From Clostridia bacterium DTU080 (GTDB lineage Bacteria > Bacillota > Limnochordia > DTU080), in NCBI GenBank assembly GCA_001513395.1, contig LFTP01000187.1, positions 1 through 19,355 on the forward strand: DNA of 19,355 nucleotides. The letters run 5' to 3'. The notes beneath the pieces are model-generated. The model was not told the origin of the DNA. It was given only the letters and a program-made list of their open reading frames with translations, and did not search any database. The number at the start of each line of letters is the position of its first letter. Position 1 is the stretch's first letter. A program made the translations under genes and the position numbers. Of the stretch, positions 16,401 through 19,355 are shown piece after piece.

Positions 16401-16528
16401 ACAGAGAGCTGGCGAAGAAGCAGGAAGAGTTCGGCACTGTGATTCCCACGCGGCGTGAGTATATCGAGAAGTACGGTGAGCTGAAGCCGGGATTCTCGGT
16501 TTACAGAGAGACGTATGGCCTTGAGTAG
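13445..16528 (+). CDS. Large extracellular solute-binding protein (CUT1 type) with two N-terminal carbohydrate-binding-like modules
   Basis: Captures an oligosaccharide outside the cytoplasmic membrane for the permeases encoded downstream. Residues 17-41 form a signal peptide, with likely cleavage after LLHA (A41); there is no lipobox cysteine. Two beta-sandwich-like modules follow, about 95-285 and 295-455; both contain an IDGxxPF-type segment and a conserved strand (FYFTKGKHRLTM and FYLTKGEHVLRM), suggesting duplication of a CBM-like domain. A helical linker (about 465-600) leads to a family-1 solute-binding domain from about 606 (LTLWVGWGREW, AAGQAPDVSFGT, MMFYRKDILQQFNIQVPETW, GGSTTAVIYTASR) to about 1000. 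Ordinary binding proteins of this family have 400-450 residues, so it is more than double. ATG 13445 has GGAGG 8 nt upstream. The ligand is unknown. Confidence 0.9.
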   Translation: MADLACRKSKVPYWRRPWFYGLVLFVLAALMVQSGGELLHAQEPATGQTQAEEAAPRQRTLDDDIDVFDESEFLDPLYADVLAGWLEAGYEDTTGISITIDPTRYVRKYASEIGSEARVQAVYDFEGRPGPALLWLDEETIIEWEVDIPVSGFYNISFEYIPLDGKRASIQRDLKIDGAYPFNEARRLIFPRSWKDAHRPRRDNQGNDVRPRQVEVRVWQERYFEDPQGMFSEPFRFYFTKGKHRLTMNAIREPMALGAIKITSPKKLPTYAEVKKLYEEKGYKPAQGEPIRVQTEFPDLKSDPTIRSEYSYDPSAIPPAGSNMILNVFGGSRWRKGQQWAEWKFSVPEDGLYKIGMKVLQQHGERLPVARKIEIDGEVPFKELEEFLFPYNRDPQIVTLGDPNGEPYYFYLTKGEHVLRMTCVVGPVARTIRMANAASLEFAKLSRAIVMITGPNPDPNFDWEIHRKIPELLPRMEKLEEAFREEGRWLREFSPKTRLADSLDLSQAIMASMIRRPDTITNRLREFSDQELRLSQWVLDLQYGALEIDYFVVAPPDYKFPNVKPTMWQRFVAGLRSFLLSFTKDYTLVGDVYKVRDGVTETGEKVLTLWVGWGREWTAIIKEMIDEDFTPDTGLKVNVNVIPSGALGTGQSVLLLSLAAGQAPDVSFGTPAGTPVEFAIRGGVYNLNQFPDYNEVIKRFRPGALIPFKYKGGDYALPETQSFQMMFYRKDILQQFNIQVPETWEDVIKILPTLQQYGMNFYYAGGFTPFLYQYGGEYYYADGWYSALDSPEALAAFKAWTELYANYKIPVSANFYNRMRTGEMPIGVADYQTYVLLSTAAPELTGWWEMVPMPGVRRPDGVIDRTAAGGSTTAVIYTASRYKEEAWELMKWWTSTEIQARFGEEVEAVLGVEARWNTANVEALMNMPWPKKDIMAIREQWQWFKEQPVVLGGYFTGRHIQNAWNRVVLQGMNPREALEIAVKDIDRELAKKQEEFGTVIPTRREYIEKYGELKPGFSVYRETYGLE

Positions 16529-16542
16529 TTGCAATGAGCTTA

Positions 16543-16593
16543 GGTTTCGAGCCCTCTCCACCCCCGGTTGCGGCGAGGGGAGGGCTCGAAACC
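16543..16593 (+). terminator. Long hairpin between the binding protein and first permease genes
   Basis: GGTTTCGAGCCCTC (16543-16556) pairs without mismatch with GAGGGCTCGAAACC (16580-16593), and the stem can extend inward by a few pairs. It starts 14 nt after the stop codon of the binding protein gene. With no U-tract it may act as a leaky attenuator or as a 3' mRNA stabiliser, either of which would give more binding protein than permease; that role is an inference by analogy with other binding-protein operons. Confidence 0.6.
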
Positions 16594-16625
16594 GAGCCCT
16601 ATGTGTCAAAAGGAGTGAGCTGTAG

Positions 16626-17582
16626 ATGGCCCAGGTCACTGAAGTGAGAGCGGGTCTGCCAAAAAAGCCGTCTTTGGAGGCTCGGTTCAAACGCGCCGTA
16701 CGTGAAGCGCGTCGATGGCGTATCCACTATTTGTTCATGGCACCGTTCATGATTCTGTTCACCATCTTCACGATCATACCGGTCATATCGTCGATCTATC
16801 TGAGCTTTACGTACTTCAACGTGCTCGAGCCGCCGCGCTGGATCGGATGGTCGAATTTCAAGTTGCTGTTCCTGGAGGATGACATTTTTATCATCGCACT
16901 GAAGAACACCCTGCTCTTTGCGATCATCACCGGGCCAGTCAGCTTCTTTTTGCAGTTCTTCTTGGCCTGGCTCATCAACTCGCTGAAGTACAGGATTGCC
17001 TATACACTCGCGTTCTATGCGCCCTCGATTACCAGCGGGTTGGCTATGGGTGCCATCTGGCAGGTGTTGTTTTCGGGTGACTACTACGGATACCTGAACT
17101 ACATCTTAATCCGATTGGGTATCCTGCATGAACCTTATATCTGGCTGAGCAACGTCAATACAATGCTGCCAATCGTGATCATCGTGTCGCTGTGGATGAG
17201 TATGGGATCAGGCTTTCTGGCGTTCTTGGCCGGACTGCAGAACATGAATGAGGAGTTGTACGAGGCAGGCAAGGTCGACGGAGTGCGCAACAGATTCCAG
17301 GAAGTCTGGTATATAACCCTGCCGATGATGAAGCCGCAGCTGCTGTTTGGTGCTGTCATGGCGGTTGTCCGGTCACTTGAGGTGTCGGGCGTGGCTGTCG
17401 CTTTGACAGGTCTGCCCAGTCCGTTGTATGCCACGCATACAATCATGACCCACCTGCAGGACTACGCGTTCATCCGCTTTGAGATGGGCTACGCTTCGTC
17501 TATTTCCGTGGTCCTGTTCTTAATGATGTTCGGTTTGTCTCGCTTCTTCATGCGCGTCCTGTCCACGAAGGGCGAGTACTAG
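16626..17582 (+). CDS. Sugar ABC transporter permease, MalF type
   Basis: One half of the membrane channel of a CUT1 importer in the cytoplasmic membrane. A basic N-terminal tail is followed by a first membrane segment at about 36-60 (MAPFMILFTIFTIIP) and about five more hydrophobic segments. The EAA loop that contacts the ATPase is at 209-232 (EELYEAGKVDGVRNRF, then WYITLPMMKPQ). The 318-residue length is normal for this type. ATG 16626 is preceded by AAAGGAG. It is followed after 23 nt by the second permease gene. No ATP-binding subunit is encoded in the window, so a shared MsmX-like ATPase elsewhere is likely, as is common in Bacillota. Confidence 0.93.
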   Translation: MAQVTEVRAGLPKKPSLEARFKRAVREARRWRIHYLFMAPFMILFTIFTIIPVISSIYLSFTYFNVLEPPRWIGWSNFKLLFLEDDIFIIALKNTLLFAIITGPVSFFLQFFLAWLINSLKYRIAYTLAFYAPSITSGLAMGAIWQVLFSGDYYGYLNYILIRLGILHEPYIWLSNVNTMLPIVIIVSLWMSMGSGFLAFLAGLQNMNEELYEAGKVDGVRNRFQEVWYITLPMMKPQLLFGAVMAVVRSLEVSGVAVALTGLPSPLYATHTIMTHLQDYAFIRFEMGYASSISVVLFLMMFGLSRFFMRVLSTKGEY

Positions 17583-17605
17583 TTGACTAAGGGAGGTTTG
17601 CGCCG

Positions 17606-18475
17606 ATGGCCATTGCTCTGCCACGTTTGCGAAGGCGGAAACTAAAGAGAGAACCGATCGGGATTTACGTGCTCCTAACGCTAATGGCGGCTGTCATGAT
17701 CATGCCGATGTATCTGATGGTGATCAACGCCTTTAAGCCGTTGGAAGAACTGTTCCTCTTCCCGCCGCGTTATTACGTGATGAATCCCACGTTGAACAAC
17801 TTCACGGACTTGTTGATTGCCACAGGTGCGGCGTGGGTGCCGTTTTCACGGTATCTGTTTAACAGCCTGTTTATTACGATCACTGTTGTTTCTTTGCACG
17901 TGTTGGTTGCTTGCATGTGCGCATACCCGTTAGCCAAATCCAGGGCACCGGGCGTCAAGTTGATGTTCAACCTGGTTGTGGCGTCGCTCATGTTCTCGCC
18001 CACAGTGACCAACATCCCGAGATATCTGATCATCAACCGCTTGAGACTTATTGACACCTATTGGGCGCTGATTCTGCCGGCCGTCGCCGGGTCCTTCGGT
18101 ACGTTCTTGATGAAGCAGTTTCTTGAGCAGGTGCCCAATGAGCTTATGGAAGCTGCCCGCATCGACGGTGCCAGTGAATGGACCATGTTCTGGCGCCTGA
18201 TCATGCCCATGTCTCGTCCGGCCTGGGCTACACTGATCATTTTTTCCTGGATCAGCAGCTGGAACGATGAATGGGGTCCTTTGGTGTTCACGCGGACGGA
18301 GGCCATGAAGACCCTGCCGCTCGCGATCCACACCATGTTCTCAGGATCGAACGCCATTGCCCGCGCAGGAGCAAGTGCCGCGGCCGGGCTGCTGCAGACG
18401 GCTCCCACGATCATCCTGTTCCTGATAATGCAGAAGCGTGTTATCTCCACGATGGCACACGCCGGCATCAAGTAG
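17606..18475 (+). CDS. Sugar ABC transporter permease, MalG type
   Basis: The second channel subunit, partner of the MalF-type protein encoded just upstream. The first membrane segment is at about 20-43 (YVLLTLMAAVMIMPMYLMVI) and is followed by the typical FNSLFIT region, in total about six segments. The EAA loop is at 179-200 (NELMEAARIDGASEWTMFWR, then IMPMSRPA). Length 289, standard. ATG 17606 follows GGGAGG at 9-nt spacing. The gene downstream starts 61 nt later and appears to belong to the same operon. Confidence 0.94.
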   Translation: MAIALPRLRRRKLKREPIGIYVLLTLMAAVMIMPMYLMVINAFKPLEELFLFPPRYYVMNPTLNNFTDLLIATGAAWVPFSRYLFNSLFITITVVSLHVLVACMCAYPLAKSRAPGVKLMFNLVVASLMFSPTVTNIPRYLIINRLRLIDTYWALILPAVAGSFGTFLMKQFLEQVPNELMEAARIDGASEWTMFWRLIMPMSRPAWATLIIFSWISSWNDEWGPLVFTRTEAMKTLPLAIHTMFSGSNAIARAGASAAAGLLQTAPTIILFLIMQKRVISTMAHAGIK

Positions 18476-18504
18476 TATCAGGGATCAGTGGGTGAAACGC
18501 CATG

Positions 18505-18524
18505 CTTTCATGTGCTTCTGAAAG
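18505..18524 (+). promoter_or_regulatory. Small hairpin overlapping the ribosome-binding site of the NHL gene
   Basis: CTTTCA (18505-18510) pairs with TGAAAG (18519-18524) around an 8-nt loop. The 3' arm contains part of the GAAAGGG Shine-Dalgarno-like run that precedes the GTG at 18537. It is short, so chance is possible. Confidence 0.25.
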
Positions 18525-18536
18525 GGTGTGTCAACT

Positions 18537-19355
18537 GTGGTAAAGAGATGGCTGTGGGTGGCTACAGTGCTTGCGTTGGCTGTTGCTACCGTAACCTGTA
18601 TAGTGCCGGGGGTTGAAGCCCGCCGCATCGGCCTTTACTTCCAACAAGGCATCGGAATCTTCCCTGCCCAACTGGGGTACGTGTATCATCGTGATTTCGG
18701 GCTGGACCTGGAGATGGATGGTCCACAGGACATGTTTTTGGCTCACGACAATACGCTGTATATTGTCGATACCGGTAACGACCGGGTCCTGAAGGTCGAT
18801 CTGTACGGAAATAAGCTAGCCGAGTTCGGCAAGAGCCGGGATCTCCCAATGGAGCATCGGCTAAAGAAGCCGCAAGGCGTATTCGTAAATGAGTTCGACG
18901 AAGTGATTGTGGCTGACACTGACAACAAGCGTATCGTCATCTACAATCAGGACGGGACGGTTAAGAGAATCATCCCGCAGCCGGAGTCGGTTCTGTTGGG
19001 TGAGGATTTCCACTATCAGCCCACGAAGGTCATTCAGGACCGGCGCGGGTATCTGTATGTGGCCAACTCGAATGACTACCGTGGGTTGATCTTGCTTGAC
19101 GCAAACGGGCAGTTCCGCGGCTTTTTCGCTCCGAACCGCGTCCCCTTCAGCCTTCGTAGGATCATCATCAACATGTTCGCTACTGAGGCACAGAAGGAGA
19201 AACTGTCGAAGACATTGCCGACTCCGCACTCGAATATGATCATTGACCAGTACGGGTACATCTACACATCGACGGTCTATGATCGGAAGAACCAGATCAA
19301 GAAGCTGAACAGTGTGGGCACCGACGTTTTGAACAACAGTGACTACGTCTATGGA
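18537..19355 (+). CDS. Secreted NHL-repeat beta-propeller protein (3' partial)
   Basis: The frame is open from GTG 18537 to the end of the window with no stop, giving 273 residues of an incomplete protein. It starts MVKRWLWVATVLALAVATVT, a signal peptide with likely cleavage after VEA (about residue 29). NHL-type repeats follow: LYIVDTGNDRVLKVDLYGN (around 80-100), VIVADTDNKRIVIYNQDG (around 122-140) and LYVANSNDYRGLILLDANG (around 170-190); the segment IIDQYGYIYTS begins another blade. NHL propellers usually bind proteins, RNA or glycans; here it is exported and encoded directly behind the sugar permeases, so an accessory role in glycan binding or sensing is plausible but unproven. GAAAGGG lies about 10 nt upstream; the in-frame GTG at 18528 is too close to that site. 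Confidence 0.85.
   Translation, partial: MVKRWLWVATVLALAVATVTCIVPGVEARRIGLYFQQGIGIFPAQLGYVYHRDFGLDLEMDGPQDMFLAHDNTLYIVDTGNDRVLKVDLYGNKLAEFGKSRDLPMEHRLKKPQGVFVNEFDEVIVADTDNKRIVIYNQDGTVKRIIPQPESVLLGEDFHYQPTKVIQDRRGYLYVANSNDYRGLILLDANGQFRGFFAPNRVPFSLRRIIINMFATEAQKEKLSKTLPTPHSNMIIDQYGYIYTSTVYDRKNQIKKLNSVGTDVLNNSDYVYG

Noticed and set aside
15755..16690. 311-codon minus-strand open frame opposite the binding protein and first permease start
   Set aside because: It crosses two genes and a hairpin region, without a family signature.

Overview
The window looks like one stretch of a bacterial chromosome of moderately high GC, with every confident gene on the + strand. The gene set (a DegS/DegU-type two-component pair, a RecD2 helicase, a CUT1-type sugar ABC transporter, and TTG/GTG starts behind strong Shine-Dalgarno sites) points to Bacillota. 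The first gene ends in a long run of amphipathic beta strands resembling an outer-membrane barrel, and the large solute-binding protein has an ordinary signal peptide with no lipobox. Together these suggest a diderm Bacillota such as Limnochordia. That placement is an inference from content, not a database result.

Layout. Positions 1-3364: the 3' part of a large secreted, multi-domain beta-rich protein (FlgD-like Ig, carboxypeptidase-regulatory-like, CARDB/DUF11-like and SdrD-B-like segments, then a putative barrel); its start lies outside the window. 3591-5342: a Gfo/Idh/MocA oxidoreductase resembling UDP-GlcNAc 3-dehydrogenases, followed 12 nt later by S-methyl-5'-thioadenosine phosphorylase. 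5560-8266: a signalling block of a cytoplasmic DegS-like kinase, a DegU-like regulator, a receiver-only protein and a LuxR/GerE-type HTH-only protein. 8397-10580: RecD2. 10904-12927: a xylose-isomerase-like TIM-barrel protein and a glyoxylate-reductase-type 2-hydroxyacid dehydrogenase. 13445 to the end: an operon of a 1027-residue solute-binding protein with two N-terminal carbohydrate-binding-like modules, two MalF/MalG-type permeases, and a secreted NHL-repeat protein that runs off the window.

Non-coding structure is prominent. Most gaps hold a long GC-rich hairpin without a following U-tract (5342-5380, 5479-5522, 8277-8312, 10709-10747, 12970-13008, 16543-16593). One hairpin (7957-8006) overlaps the ribosome-binding site of the HTH-only gene. 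The 517-nt gap before the transporter operon has a TATAAT box, a small upstream palindrome and a roughly 350-nt leader with several hairpins.

Working together: the last four genes probably capture and import an oligosaccharide, energised by an ATPase encoded elsewhere. The kinase and its three small partners form a phosphorelay-like unit with unknown targets. I see no CRISPR array, mobile element, tRNA or rRNA. The least ordinary parts are the receiver/HTH pair with its hairpin, the structured leader of the transporter operon, and the barrel-like protein beside the sugar-nucleotide dehydrogenase-like gene.
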